A DNA stretch of 64,000 bases from positions 27,762 through 91,761 of the forward strand of contig MPNQ01000013.1 of assembly GCA_002239105.1 (NCBI GenBank), in the 5' to 3' direction. Source of the DNA: a marine group bacterium Sva0996 bin134 (GTDB lineage: Bacteria > Actinomycetota > Acidimicrobiia > Acidimicrobiales > Bin134). The notes below the pieces were generated by a model. The model was given only the letters and a program-made list of their open reading frames with translations. It was not told the origin of the DNA and made no database searches. Below are positions 8,614-16,867 of this stretch, in pieces; position 1 is the stretch's first letter; the number at the start of each line of letters is the position of its first letter. Position numbers and translations under genes: made by a program.

Positions 8614-9183
8614 ATGCAGATGAACCCCAACAAGACGTGGCGGCTGGTGGCCGAGCGGCTGGAGGCCGAGACCGATCCCCGGCGGCACCATGTGCTGGAG
8701 CTGGTGCTGGCCCACATGAAGTGCGAGGCCCAGGCCGACATCGAAGGAGTGGTGGCCACCCTGAGCGAAAAGCCCCAATACATCATCTGGTCGAACCCCG
8801 ACGATCCCATCGCCAGCCCCGGCGGTGACCGGGACGCCATCCGGGGCTTCTACGACCGCAGCATCGTGCAGACCGGTGCCCACCGCCTCGAGTTCGACTG
8901 CGACCGGGTCATCGTCGACGACGACGCCGTGTTCACAGAGGGGGTCATGAGCATGGCCTACCCCGGCCGCACGCTGGAGGCCATGGGCATCGACGTGCCC
9001 GACGTCGACTCCTACTACGTGGCCCAGTCCCGCATGGGCATCGTCTGGCCCGTCGACCTCGACGACCCCGAGGCCCGGCTGCGAGGCGAAGAGGTCTACT
9101 CCGGCAACGACCCCTTCGAAGGCGTCGCCGACCGCCCCATCTCCCTAGAAGAAATCACCCCCCTAGAACTCGCCGCCGTCTAA
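8614..9183 (+). CDS. NTF2-like (SnoaL-type) protein, copy 2
   Basis: This is a tandem paralogue of the preceding gene with long shared blocks (for example TEGVM-x-MAYPGRTLEAMGI and WRLVAERLEAETDPRR). GTG at 8605 and ATGs at 8608, 8614 and 8620 are in frame. ATG at 8614 aligns exactly with the start of copy 1 (MQMNPNKTW against MKINPDSSW) and has AAAGG about eight bases upstream, so I chose it. The copies differ mainly around residues 40-110, as expected if they bind different ligands or form a heteromer. It ends three bases from the convergent aldolase gene. Function unknown. Confidence 0.75.
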   Translation: MQMNPNKTWRLVAERLEAETDPRRHHVLELVLAHMKCEAQADIEGVVATLSEKPQYIIWSNPDDPIASPGGDRDAIRGFYDRSIVQTGAHRLEFDCDRVIVDDDAVFTEGVMSMAYPGRTLEAMGIDVPDVDSYYVAQSRMGIVWPVDLDDPEARLRGEEVYSGNDPFEGVADRPISLEEITPLELAAV

Positions 9184-9186
9184 TCG

Positions 9187-9846
9187 CTACGAGGCCGACC
9201 AGGTTTCGCTGCGGAGGTAGGAGTAGACGCCTTCGAAGTCGGTGCGGGCCTTTTCGGGCAAGTCCACTGCTTCGCCGAGGCGGCTGGCGCCCCACACGAT
9301 GCGGGCGGTGTGCTCGGCCACCAGGGCGGCGTGCAGGGCGTGGTCGGGCGACTCGCCTACGCACAGCATGCCGTGGTTGGCCATCAGCACCGCCGAACGG
9401 TCGGCCAGGTGGCGCACTACCTCTTCGCCCAACTCGTCAGAGCCGGTGGGGCGGTAGTCGGCCACCGGCACGTCCCCGCCTAGGTAGATGATGACCTCCT
9501 CGATCACTGCGGGGATGCTCTTATGGGCCACCGCGAACATCGAGGCGTGTATCGGGTGGCAGTGCACCACTCCGCCCACCTCGGGAAACGCCCGATAGCA
9601 GGCCAAGTGCATGGCTTTCTCTGTGGACGGCCGGGCCGTGCCCTCCAACAGGTTCCCGTCCAAGTCCACTGCCGCCAGGTTGTCCACCTCCACCTGGTCA
9701 TAGGGCAGCGACGACGGGGTCAGCCAGATCGTGCCGTCGGTGCTCCGACCCGACACGTTCCCTGCGGTGCCCACCACCAGCCCGGCGGCATCCATGGCCT
9801 GGGCGGCGGCCACTACTTGGGCTCGAATGTCGGCGCTGTCGGTCAT
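9187..9846 (-). CDS. class II aldolase/adducin-family protein
   Basis: This 219-residue protein belongs to the L-fuculose-phosphate-aldolase-like class II family. Zinc ligands are visible as HCH (residues 95 and 97) and His158 in LMANHGML; the PSTE motif carries the usual acidic residue near 76. It would cleave a phosphorylated sugar or decarboxylate/epimerise a sugar acid. GTG at 9852 is in frame, but GGAGG lies seven bases before ATG 9846, and that ATG overlaps the dehydrogenase stop as ATGA, so 9846 is the likely start. It forms a unit with the dehydrogenase and the divergent FGGY kinase. Confidence 0.9.
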   Translation of the reverse strand: MTDSADIRAQVVAAAQAMDAAGLVVGTAGNVSGRSTDGTIWLTPSSLPYDQVEVDNLAAVDLDGNLLEGTARPSTEKAMHLACYRAFPEVGGVVHCHPIHASMFAVAHKSIPAVIEEVIIYLGGDVPVADYRPTGSDELGEEVVRHLADRSAVLMANHGMLCVGESPDHALHAALVAEHTARIVWGASRLGEAVDLPEKARTDFEGVYSYLRSETWSAS

Positions 9847-10814
9847 CGCCACACCTCCGGGTTGGCCAGGCGGTGGGGCCGCTCACCGGCCAAGAGCCGG
9901 CAGATGTCCTCCACCACCATGTCGGTCTGGTTCACCTCGGTGTCGTAGGTGGCGCCGCCGATGTGCGGCGTCAGCACCACGTTGTCGAGGGTGGTCAGCG
10001 GATGGTCGGGCGGGAGGATCTCGCCCTGCACGTGGTCGAGGCCCGCGCCGCCCAAGTGCCCCGACGCCAGCGCCTCCACCAGCGCGTCGGTGTCGTGCAG
10101 CGCGGCCCGGGCGGTGTTCAAGTAGGCGGCCCCCGGTCGCATGGCCGCTAACTGCTCGCCGCCGATCATGGCCTCCGTCTCGGGAATGACCGGGGCGTGC
10201 ATCGACACCACGTCGGCGGTGGCCAGCAGCTCATCGAGTTCGCAGTCGGCGTCGGGCTGATAGGGGTCGCAGGCGATCACCTTCATTCCGAGCCCCTCGA
10301 AGCGCCATTTGGCCGCTCGGCCCACCGCGCCCAGCCCCACCAGCCCCACCGTGCGCCCAGCCATCTGCCAGGCCCGATACCGCTGATAGGGGATGGTCTC
10401 GGTGAACACCGTGCCTGCCCGCATGTCCCGGTCGCCCAAGATCACACGGCGGCTGACGGCAAAAAGCAGCGCCACCGCCATCTCGGCCACCGCATCGGCG
10501 TTGCGGCCTGGGGCGTGCAGCACCGGGATGCCCGCCGCGGTGGCCCCGGCCACATCCACGTTGGTGGGGTCGCCCCGGGTGGAGGCCACCGCCCGCAGCG
10601 GCTGCTCGAACACCGGCCCGTTGCACTCGTCGGCCTCGCACACCAGCAAATCGGCCGACACCTCCGCCACCCGGGCGGCCAGATCCTCAGCGCTGTACAG
10701 ACGGATGGGCTGGTGCTCGATCCACGGATCGAACTCTACGTCGGCCACCTCCCGCAGCCGGTCCAAGCCCGGCCCCCGCAGCGGAGCGGTAACCAGTGCC
10801 CTAGGTCTGCTCAC
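9843..10814 (-). CDS. D-isomer-specific 2-hydroxyacid dehydrogenase
   Basis: The protein has the NAD-binding motif VGLVGLGAVGRAAKW followed by an Asp-containing beta-2 end (VIACDPYQP). The catalytic set is NTARAALHD (Arg), HVQGEILPPDHPL (Glu) and LTPHIGGAT (His). It resembles phosphoglycerate/glyoxylate reductases and would interconvert a 2-keto acid and D-2-hydroxy acid. The frame stays open upstream to 11189, but that part runs antisense to the kinase. The realistic starts are GTG 10814 (VSRPRALVTAPL, chosen) or GTG 10847. Its stop overlaps the aldolase start. Confidence 0.88.
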   Translation of the reverse strand: MSRPRALVTAPLRGPGLDRLREVADVEFDPWIEHQPIRLYSAEDLAARVAEVSADLLVCEADECNGPVFEQPLRAVASTRGDPTNVDVAGATAAGIPVLHAPGRNADAVAEMAVALLFAVSRRVILGDRDMRAGTVFTETIPYQRYRAWQMAGRTVGLVGLGAVGRAAKWRFEGLGMKVIACDPYQPDADCELDELLATADVVSMHAPVIPETEAMIGGEQLAAMRPGAAYLNTARAALHDTDALVEALASGHLGGAGLDHVQGEILPPDHPLTTLDNVVLTPHIGGATYDTEVNQTDMVVEDICRLLAGERPHRLANPEVWR

Positions 10815-10896
10815 GTCATGAGCGTAGGGTTCGAAGCAGACCTTCACGCCATCGACGCTCTGCCAGTGCGCAAGCAGGGAACTACGGTTATCAGCC

Positions 10897-12204
10897 GTGG
10901 CTGAGACAGTCGAGGTGACGGTGGGCATCGACATCGGCACCACCTCGGTGAAGGCGGTGGCCGTCGACGCCGACGGCGGCGTGCAGGCCCGCACCCGCAT
11001 CCCCCACGCCGTGAACGCCCCCTCTCCGGCGGTGCTTGAACACGATGCCGCCGCAGTGTGGAATACCAGCGTCGTCGAGGCCTGCGACGCCGTTTCATCC
11101 GGGCACGCGGTGGTGGGCATCGGCCTGGCCGCCATGGTCCCGTCGCTGGCCGCGGTCGACGCCGGCGGGGCGCCGATCTCGCCGGGCATCCTCTACGGCG
11201 ACCACCGGGGCCACCACCCCGACGGCGAGTTCGTCGGGTTCCTGCGCTCGCTGGAGCAGGCCGTACCTGAGGCCTACGCCTACTGGCCCGCCCAGGCGGT
11301 GGCCGGCAATGCCCTGTGCGGTGCGGCCGCCATCGACGCGATCACGGCCATGACCTGCCTGCCGGTATTCGGCGCCGACGGCTGGGACCCCCAGTGGTGC
11401 GACCCCGCCAAGCTCCCTCAACTGTCCATGGACCAGAGCCCCGTCGGGCACCGTGGCGATGCGCCCGTGTCCGCCGGCACCGTGGACGCGCTGGCCGAGC
11501 AGCTCGTGGCCGGGGCCGACTCTCCCGGCGATGTGCTGGTGATCTGCGGCACCACCCTCATCACCTGGGCGGTGGCCGAGGGGTGGCCCGAAGCCGAGGG
11601 GCTGTGGACCATCCCCCATCTCCAGGCCGGCCTGTCGGCCATCGGCGGGCCGAGCAACGCCGGCGGCCTGTTCCTCGAGCGGGTAAGGGCCATAACCGGC
11701 GACCCAGCCGACGAGCCGTCCCACCCCGACCGCCTGCCCCTGTGGGTGCCCTACATCCGGGGCGAGCGCACCCCCCGCCACGATCCCGAACTGCGGGCCG
11801 CCCTGGTCGGCCTCGATGTCGGCCACGGCCCCGCCGATGTCCTGGCCGCCGCCTATGAGGCCGCCGGGTTCGTCGTCCGCCACCATCTCGACGTGGCCGG
11901 TGCCACCGCTGAGCGCATCGTCGCCGCAGGCGGCGGCACCCACGTAGATCGCTGGATGCAGGCCCTGGCCGACGCCACCAACCTGCCGGTGGACGTTGCC
12001 GCCGTGCCCGAAGGCGCGGCCCGGGGAGCGGCCTGGCTGGCCCGCATCAGCGCCGGCCTGGAGTCCGGCGATTTGGCCGAGGCCCGCCGCTGGGCCCGCA
12101 CCGGCCGCCGGGTCGAGCCCCGACCCGACTGGGCCGAGGCTGCCAACCGCCGCTATCCCCAGTGGCGATCCGCTTGCGACACTCGCAGCGGTGCTGCACA
12201 GTAA
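10897..12204 (+). CDS. FGGY-family carbohydrate kinase
   Basis: This 435-residue sugar kinase has the phosphate-1 motif VGIDIGTTSVKAVAVD at the N-terminus and the C-terminal ATP-site segment IVAAGGGTHVDRWMQ followed by EGAARGAAWLA. It is slightly shorter than xylulokinase and most like the xylulokinase/gluconokinase side of the family. It is divergent from the dehydrogenase/aldolase pair, with an 82-base gap that probably holds both promoters. Kinase, dehydrogenase and aldolase together suggest oxidation, phosphorylation and cleavage of a sugar or sugar acid; the sugar is unknown. Confidence 0.88.
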   Translation: MAETVEVTVGIDIGTTSVKAVAVDADGGVQARTRIPHAVNAPSPAVLEHDAAAVWNTSVVEACDAVSSGHAVVGIGLAAMVPSLAAVDAGGAPISPGILYGDHRGHHPDGEFVGFLRSLEQAVPEAYAYWPAQAVAGNALCGAAAIDAITAMTCLPVFGADGWDPQWCDPAKLPQLSMDQSPVGHRGDAPVSAGTVDALAEQLVAGADSPGDVLVICGTTLITWAVAEGWPEAEGLWTIPHLQAGLSAIGGPSNAGGLFLERVRAITGDPADEPSHPDRLPLWVPYIRGERTPRHDPELRAALVGLDVGHGPADVLAAAYEAAGFVVRHHLDVAGATAERIVAAGGGTHVDRWMQALADATNLPVDVAAVPEGAARGAAWLARISAGLESGDLAEARRWARTGRRVEPRPDWAEAANRRYPQWRSACDTRSGAAQ

Positions 12205-12227
12205 GGCGCGCACAAAAGAGGAGATCC

Positions 12228-13157
12228 ATGAAGTTCGCAGTGACGTTTCCGATGGTGGCCCACCCCTGGGATCAGAAGCTGATCACCAAGCAGGGTGTGG
12301 TGGACTTCGCCCGCACCGCCGAGGAGTCCGGGTTCGACGGACTGGGCTTCACCGACCACCCCGCTCCCACCGACCGCTGGCTCAACGCCGGCGGGCACGA
12401 CGCGGTAGACCCGTTCGCCGCCCTGGCCTTTTGCGCCGCGATCACCGACCGCATCAAGCTGATCCCCAACATCGTGGTGGTGCCCTACCGGAACCCGTTC
12501 ATCATGGCCAAGGCCATCGCCACCATCGACTCCTTCTCCGGCGGCCGGTTCATCTTCGCCACCGGCACCGGCTACCTCAAAGGCGAGTTCAAGGCCCTCG
12601 GCGTCGACTTCAACAACCGCAACCAGATCTTCGACGAGGCCATCGAGGCCATGATCGGCATCTGGACCACCGACGACTTTGCCTACGAGGCCAGCACCTT
12701 CACCGCCCTGGGCCAAACCGCCAACCCCAAACCCGTGCAGAAGCCCCACCCACCCATCTGGATCGGCGGCAACTCCAAGCGGGCCCGCCGCCGGGTGGCC
12801 GCCGTCGCCAACGGCTGGACGCCGTTCCCCGCCCCCCGGGTTTTGGCCACCACGGCCAGAACCCCGCCATTGGAGACCCTGGACGACTTGGCGGCCTTGC
12901 TCGACGAACTGTGGACCTACGTCGACGAGGCCGGCCGCAACCCGGCTGACTTCGATGTCAGCTACCTCAACCCCGTCGGCGGCCCACCAGCCGCCCCCGA
13001 CTTCGACGCCGACGCCCACATCGCCGCCCTGGCCGATCTCGAAGCGCTGGGAGTCACCTGGATCACCGTCACCCTCCCCGGTGACGACATCGAGGCCACC
13101 CTCGACACCATGCGCCGCTACGGCGAAACGGTCATCGCCCCCTCCCAGAGCACCTAG
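12228..13157 (+). CDS. LLM-class (F420-dependent-type) oxidoreductase
   Basis: This is a 309-residue luciferase-like TIM-barrel protein. AGAGGAG lies six bases before ATG 12228; an in-frame upstream extension to 12162 is inside the kinase gene and was rejected. Typical segments are GLGFTDHPAP, FCAAITDRIKLIPNIVVVPYRNPF, FSGGRFIFATGTGYLKGEF and HPPIWIGGNSKRA. Actinobacterial members usually use F420 and act on alcohols, ketones or enones. It is directly abutted by an acyl-CoA synthetase gene, suggesting that its product, or a later one, is converted to a CoA thioester. Confidence 0.9.
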   Translation: MKFAVTFPMVAHPWDQKLITKQGVVDFARTAEESGFDGLGFTDHPAPTDRWLNAGGHDAVDPFAALAFCAAITDRIKLIPNIVVVPYRNPFIMAKAIATIDSFSGGRFIFATGTGYLKGEFKALGVDFNNRNQIFDEAIEAMIGIWTTDDFAYEASTFTALGQTANPKPVQKPHPPIWIGGNSKRARRRVAAVANGWTPFPAPRVLATTARTPPLETLDDLAALLDELWTYVDEAGRNPADFDVSYLNPVGGPPAAPDFDADAHIAALADLEALGVTWITVTLPGDDIEATLDTMRRYGETVIAPSQST

Positions 13158-14801
13158 ATGCCTGATCCCGGCCCCGGCACCAGTTCGGTCGAGTTCCCCC
13201 CCTTCGAGCCGATCATTCCCCACTTGATCCGGGCCGCGGCTGCAACGCACGCCGATCGAATGCTGGCCGTGCTGGGCGACCATCGGATGACCTACGCCGA
13301 TGCCAACACCGCCTCGGCGGCTATCGCCAAGGGGCTTTTAGCCGCCGGCGTGGGCAAGGGCACCCGGGTGGGACTGCTGGCCCCCAACAGCCCTGATTGG
13401 ATCGCCGCCTGGCTGGCCCTTGGCCGCATAGGTGCGCTCGGCGTGCTGCTCAACACCTACTACAAGACTCGAGAGCTCGACTGGGTGCTGCGCCATGCCG
13501 ATGTGCAGGTGCTGCTCAGCGTGCCCGGCCATCTCGGCCACGACTACCTGACCCGCCTAGAAGAGATCGCCCACCCCGGCGACGATCCGGTCATCCGGGC
13601 ACCGTCGCACCCCTATTTGCGCTCGGTGTGGGTCTGGGGGCAGTCCGACCGACCGTGGGCCGGATCGATGGACGACCTGCTGGCCGCCGGGGAGGCGATC
13701 AGCGACGATTTGTTAGCGGCGGCGGAGGCCGAAGTGGTTCCCGCCGACCACTTCGCCGTGATCTACACGTCGGGGAGCACCGCCGCGCCCAAGGGCGCCA
13801 TCCATACCCAGGGAGCGGTGGTGCGCCACGCCTACAACCTGTGGCCGTTCCGGGATCTGGTGGCCGACGACCGCGTATACACGCCGATGCCCATGTTCTG
13901 GGTGGGGGGCATGTCGTTCATGCTGGTGGCGGCGATCCACGCCGGGGCCGGGCTGGTGTTCGAGGAGCGGTTCGACCCCGGCGAGACCCTGGCCATGATC
14001 GAGCGGGAGCAGGTGACCATCGTGTCGGGGTGGCCCCACATGGCCAAGCTGCTCACCGAGCACCCCGACTTCGCCACCCGCAACCTGTCGTCGGTACGGG
14101 GCGGCAGCCTCTACGCCCTCCTGCCCGCCGACGAGCAGATCGAAGATCCCGAATTGCGGGTGAACTCGCTGGGCATGACCGAGACGCTCGGGCCCCACAC
14201 CCTGGATGTCATGGGCACCCCGCTGCCCGAGGAGAGGAGGGGCTCGTTTGGCCGCCAGGTGCCCGGCATGGAGCACCGAATCGTCGATCCCGTGACCGGC
14301 GAGGACTGCCCGACCGGACAGCGGGGCGAGGTCTGGGTGCGGGGCTATGCCCTCATGGCCGGCCTCTACAAGGTGGAGCGGGCCGACGCCTTCACACCTG
14401 ATGGTTGGTATCGCACCGGCGACAGCGGCTACTTCGACGACGACGGCCACTTTTACTTCACCGGCCGGATGGGCGACCTCATCAAGTCATCCGGCATGAA
14501 CATCACCCCCCGGGAGATCGAGCTGGTGATGGAGGAGTTCGACGAGGTCATGCACGCCTTCGTGTGCGGCGTGCCCCACCCCGACCGCATCGAAGACGTG
14601 GCCGCCGCCGTGGTGCTGCGCCCCGGCCTGCCGCTCACCTCCGAAGAGCTCAGAGCACTGACCGCCGAGCGGGTGGCGTCGTACAAGGTCCCCCGTCATG
14701 TGGCTGTGTTCAACACCCCCGACGAGTTGCCCTGGCTCGATTCGGGGAAGATCGACATCATGGGTGTGAAGCGGCTTCTCACCGAGCGCTACACCGGCTG
14801 A
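13158..14801 (+). CDS. AMP-dependent acyl-CoA synthetase
   Basis: This 547-residue ANL-superfamily ligase has the phosphate loop YTSGSTAAPKGAIHTQ, the adenine-region motif LGMTETLGPHT, the hinge GWYRTGDSGYFDDDGHFYFTGR, and the A10 lysine in LDSGKIDIMG. It adenylates a carboxylic acid and transfers it to CoA. It starts with ATG immediately after the LLM-gene stop (zero spacing) and is followed four bases later by a second, shorter synthetase. Substrate range cannot be read from sequence. Confidence 0.93.
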   Translation: MPDPGPGTSSVEFPPFEPIIPHLIRAAAATHADRMLAVLGDHRMTYADANTASAAIAKGLLAAGVGKGTRVGLLAPNSPDWIAAWLALGRIGALGVLLNTYYKTRELDWVLRHADVQVLLSVPGHLGHDYLTRLEEIAHPGDDPVIRAPSHPYLRSVWVWGQSDRPWAGSMDDLLAAGEAISDDLLAAAEAEVVPADHFAVIYTSGSTAAPKGAIHTQGAVVRHAYNLWPFRDLVADDRVYTPMPMFWVGGMSFMLVAAIHAGAGLVFEERFDPGETLAMIEREQVTIVSGWPHMAKLLTEHPDFATRNLSSVRGGSLYALLPADEQIEDPELRVNSLGMTETLGPHTLDVMGTPLPEERRGSFGRQVPGMEHRIVDPVTGEDCPTGQRGEVWVRGYALMAGLYKVERADAFTPDGWYRTGDSGYFDDDGHFYFTGRMGDLIKSSGMNITPREIELVMEEFDEVMHAFVCGVPHPDRIEDVAAAVVLRPGLPLTSEELRALTAERVASYKVPRHVAVFNTPDELPWLDSGKIDIMGVKRLLTERYTG

Positions 14802-14805
14802 GCCG

Positions 14806-16185
14806 ATGATCCACGAGATGCTCACCCTCGTTCCCCGGCGGGACGACCTCATCGTGGCCGGAGACCGCCGCCTGTCCACCGACGAGGTGATGGCCTGGGC
14901 CGCCCAGGCCGCCGCCACCCTCGAAGCGGGCCAGCCCACCGCCTTCCAACTCCCCACCGGCCCCGAGGGCGTGGTGGCCTACCGGGCGTGCTGGCAAGCC
15001 GGGGCGGTGGCCGTCCCGCTGCTGCAATCCGACGAGGGCCGCCAGCGATCACACGCTTTCGCCACGCTCGGCATCAACCGCCTGCTAAACCCCTCCGAAC
15101 ACCCCGCTGAATACCCCGCTGGCGGTGAGGCCTCCCCCCGCCGCTCGACCCAAGACCGGCCCGACGACCGGGCCCTCATCATGTTCACCTCCGGCTCCTC
15201 GGGCGTTCCCAAAGGCGTGGTCCACACCCAGGCGGCCCTGGCCTACAAGACCCGCCAGACAATCGCCATCCAGGAATTCACCCCCGACGACGCCGGGCTC
15301 TTTCCCGCTTCTCTGGCCCACGTGGCCGGGCTGCTCCACGGAGTGCTCATCCCCGGCGCCGCTTCGATCAAAACCGTGCTCATGTCCCGCTGGGACCCGG
15401 CCGAGGCCCTGCGGCTCATCGAACAGGAGCAGATCACCTACATGGTCGGCCCGCCCACCTTCTTCAACGACCTCATGGGCCACCCCGACTTCAGCCCCAG
15501 CCGAACCGCCTCCCTCCGGCTTCTGTCCATCGGCGGCTCCAGCATCACCCCCGCCTTCGTGAACCGGGCCCGCGACGCCTTCGGATGCGTCGTCAAGCGG
15601 GCCTACGGCTCCACCGAGGCGCCCACCGCCACCACCTGCACCATCGGTGACGACCCCGAGCGCATGGCCAACACCGACGGCCGACCGTTCGCCCCTACCC
15701 AGATCCGAGTCGACGAGCACGGCGAGATCCAGATCCACGGCCCCGAGGTGACCGTCGGCTACCTCGACCCCGCCCACACCGCAGCCGCCTTCACCGAAGA
15801 CGGATGGTTCCGCACCAGGGATTTGGGCCGCCTCGACGCCGACGGCTATCTCACCGTTATCGGCCGCCTGGGCCAAAAGATCATTCGTGGCGGCGAGAAC
15901 ATCGACGCCATTGAGGTGGAGGCCATCCTCGAATCCCATCCCGCGGTGAGCCAGGCCGTAGTTCTGGGCGAGCCCGACGACCGCCTCGGTGAGCGGGTGG
16001 CCGCCTTTGTGGTGGCCGACGGCTCATTCGACCTCGACGAGTGCCGCCGCTGGTTCGCCGAGGCCGGCGCAGCCCGCTTCATGACCCCCGAGCGGCTGAT
16101 TGCGATCGCTGAAATGCCCACGATGCCCTCGGGAAAGCCCGACCGGGCTGACTTGGCCGAAAAACTCCGCGACCCAACCCGATAA
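14806..16185 (+). CDS. AMP-dependent acyl-CoA synthetase, short form
   Basis: This second ANL-superfamily ligase has 459 residues, nearly 90 fewer than its neighbour, mainly because the N-terminal subdomain is compact. It has MFTSGSSGVPKGVVHTQ, RAYGSTEAPTAT, GWFRTRDLGRLDADGYL and the C-terminal catalytic lysine in MPSGKPDRADL. The hinge TGD motif reads TRD, a small departure. Its reaction is acid activation to acyl-CoA. It lies in the same operon as the synthetase at 13158, and its last codons are 10 bases from the DtxR-type gene. Confidence 0.9.
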   Translation: MIHEMLTLVPRRDDLIVAGDRRLSTDEVMAWAAQAAATLEAGQPTAFQLPTGPEGVVAYRACWQAGAVAVPLLQSDEGRQRSHAFATLGINRLLNPSEHPAEYPAGGEASPRRSTQDRPDDRALIMFTSGSSGVPKGVVHTQAALAYKTRQTIAIQEFTPDDAGLFPASLAHVAGLLHGVLIPGAASIKTVLMSRWDPAEALRLIEQEQITYMVGPPTFFNDLMGHPDFSPSRTASLRLLSIGGSSITPAFVNRARDAFGCVVKRAYGSTEAPTATTCTIGDDPERMANTDGRPFAPTQIRVDEHGEIQIHGPEVTVGYLDPAHTAAAFTEDGWFRTRDLGRLDADGYLTVIGRLGQKIIRGGENIDAIEVEAILESHPAVSQAVVLGEPDDRLGERVAAFVVADGSFDLDECRRWFAEAGAARFMTPERLIAIAEMPTMPSGKPDRADLAEKLRDPTR

Positions 16186-16195
16186 ACTTCCGGTC

Positions 16196-16867
16196 GTGGC
16201 CCATTACGAGACCCCTGAGTGGCATCCGGCCTTCGAGGAATACTGCGAGACCATCTTCGAGTTAGCCGAAGACGATGTCGACGTCATCCAGGCCCGGGTG
16301 GCCGAGCGCCTCGACGTATCCCGCCCCGCAGTGTCCGAGATGATCCATCGCCTTGAGGCCGAAGGCCTTGTCAACCTCAAGGGCCGCTCCATCGAGCTTT
16401 CCTCCGACGGGATGGACCTGGCCGAGCGGGTGGTGCGCCGCCACCGCCTGGCAGAGGTGTTCCTCACCCAGGTGCTGGGCCTGTCCTGGGCCGACGCCCA
16501 CTCCGAGGCCGGCAAATGGGAGCACGTAATCTCCCCCTTGGTGGAGCAAGCCATGATGCGGGTTCTCGACGACCCCACCACCTGCCCCCACGGCAACCCC
16601 ATCCCCGGCTCCAACTACCAGGCCCCCCCAACCAAGGCCCTAGCCAAAGTCAATGTGGGCCAGCGCTTCGTCGTCACCCGCATCACCGAAGAACTGGAGT
16701 TCACCGAGGGCCTGCTCGACTTCCTGGAGGGCTCATCGGTGGTCCCCGGTGCCCAAGGGGTCATCACCGCCTCCTCGCCCGACGGCACCACCACCGTCGA
16801 GATCGACGGCCACCACGTCGGCATCGGCGGCTTCGCCAGCCAACGCATCCTCGTCACCGCCGCCTGA
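16196..16867 (+). CDS. DtxR/MntR-family metal-dependent regulator, variant metal site
   Basis: This 223-residue regulator has an N-terminal winged helix (VIQARVAERLDVSRPAVSEM as recognition region), a dimerisation domain and a C-terminal SH3-like FeoA domain from about residue 145. The PHGNPIPG signature (131-138) is present. Ancillary metal ligands look conserved (His83, Glu87, His102). The position equivalent to DtxR Cys102 is Gly106 in EAGKWEH, and the DtxR Met10 position is Glu, so the primary site is neither classic DtxR nor MntR. The GTG at 16196 is the first start after the ligase stop; the upstream frame overlaps the ligase and was rejected. It normally represses metal uptake genes; none is nearby. 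Confidence 0.9.
   Translation: MAHYETPEWHPAFEEYCETIFELAEDDVDVIQARVAERLDVSRPAVSEMIHRLEAEGLVNLKGRSIELSSDGMDLAERVVRRHRLAEVFLTQVLGLSWADAHSEAGKWEHVISPLVEQAMMRVLDDPTTCPHGNPIPGSNYQAPPTKALAKVNVGQRFVVTRITEELEFTEGLLDFLEGSSVVPGAQGVITASSPDGTTTVEIDGHHVGIGGFASQRILVTAA

Noticed and set aside
10815..11189. N-terminal extension of the 2-hydroxyacid dehydrogenase
   Set aside because: Low-complexity and antisense to the kinase; the family core begins near 10814.
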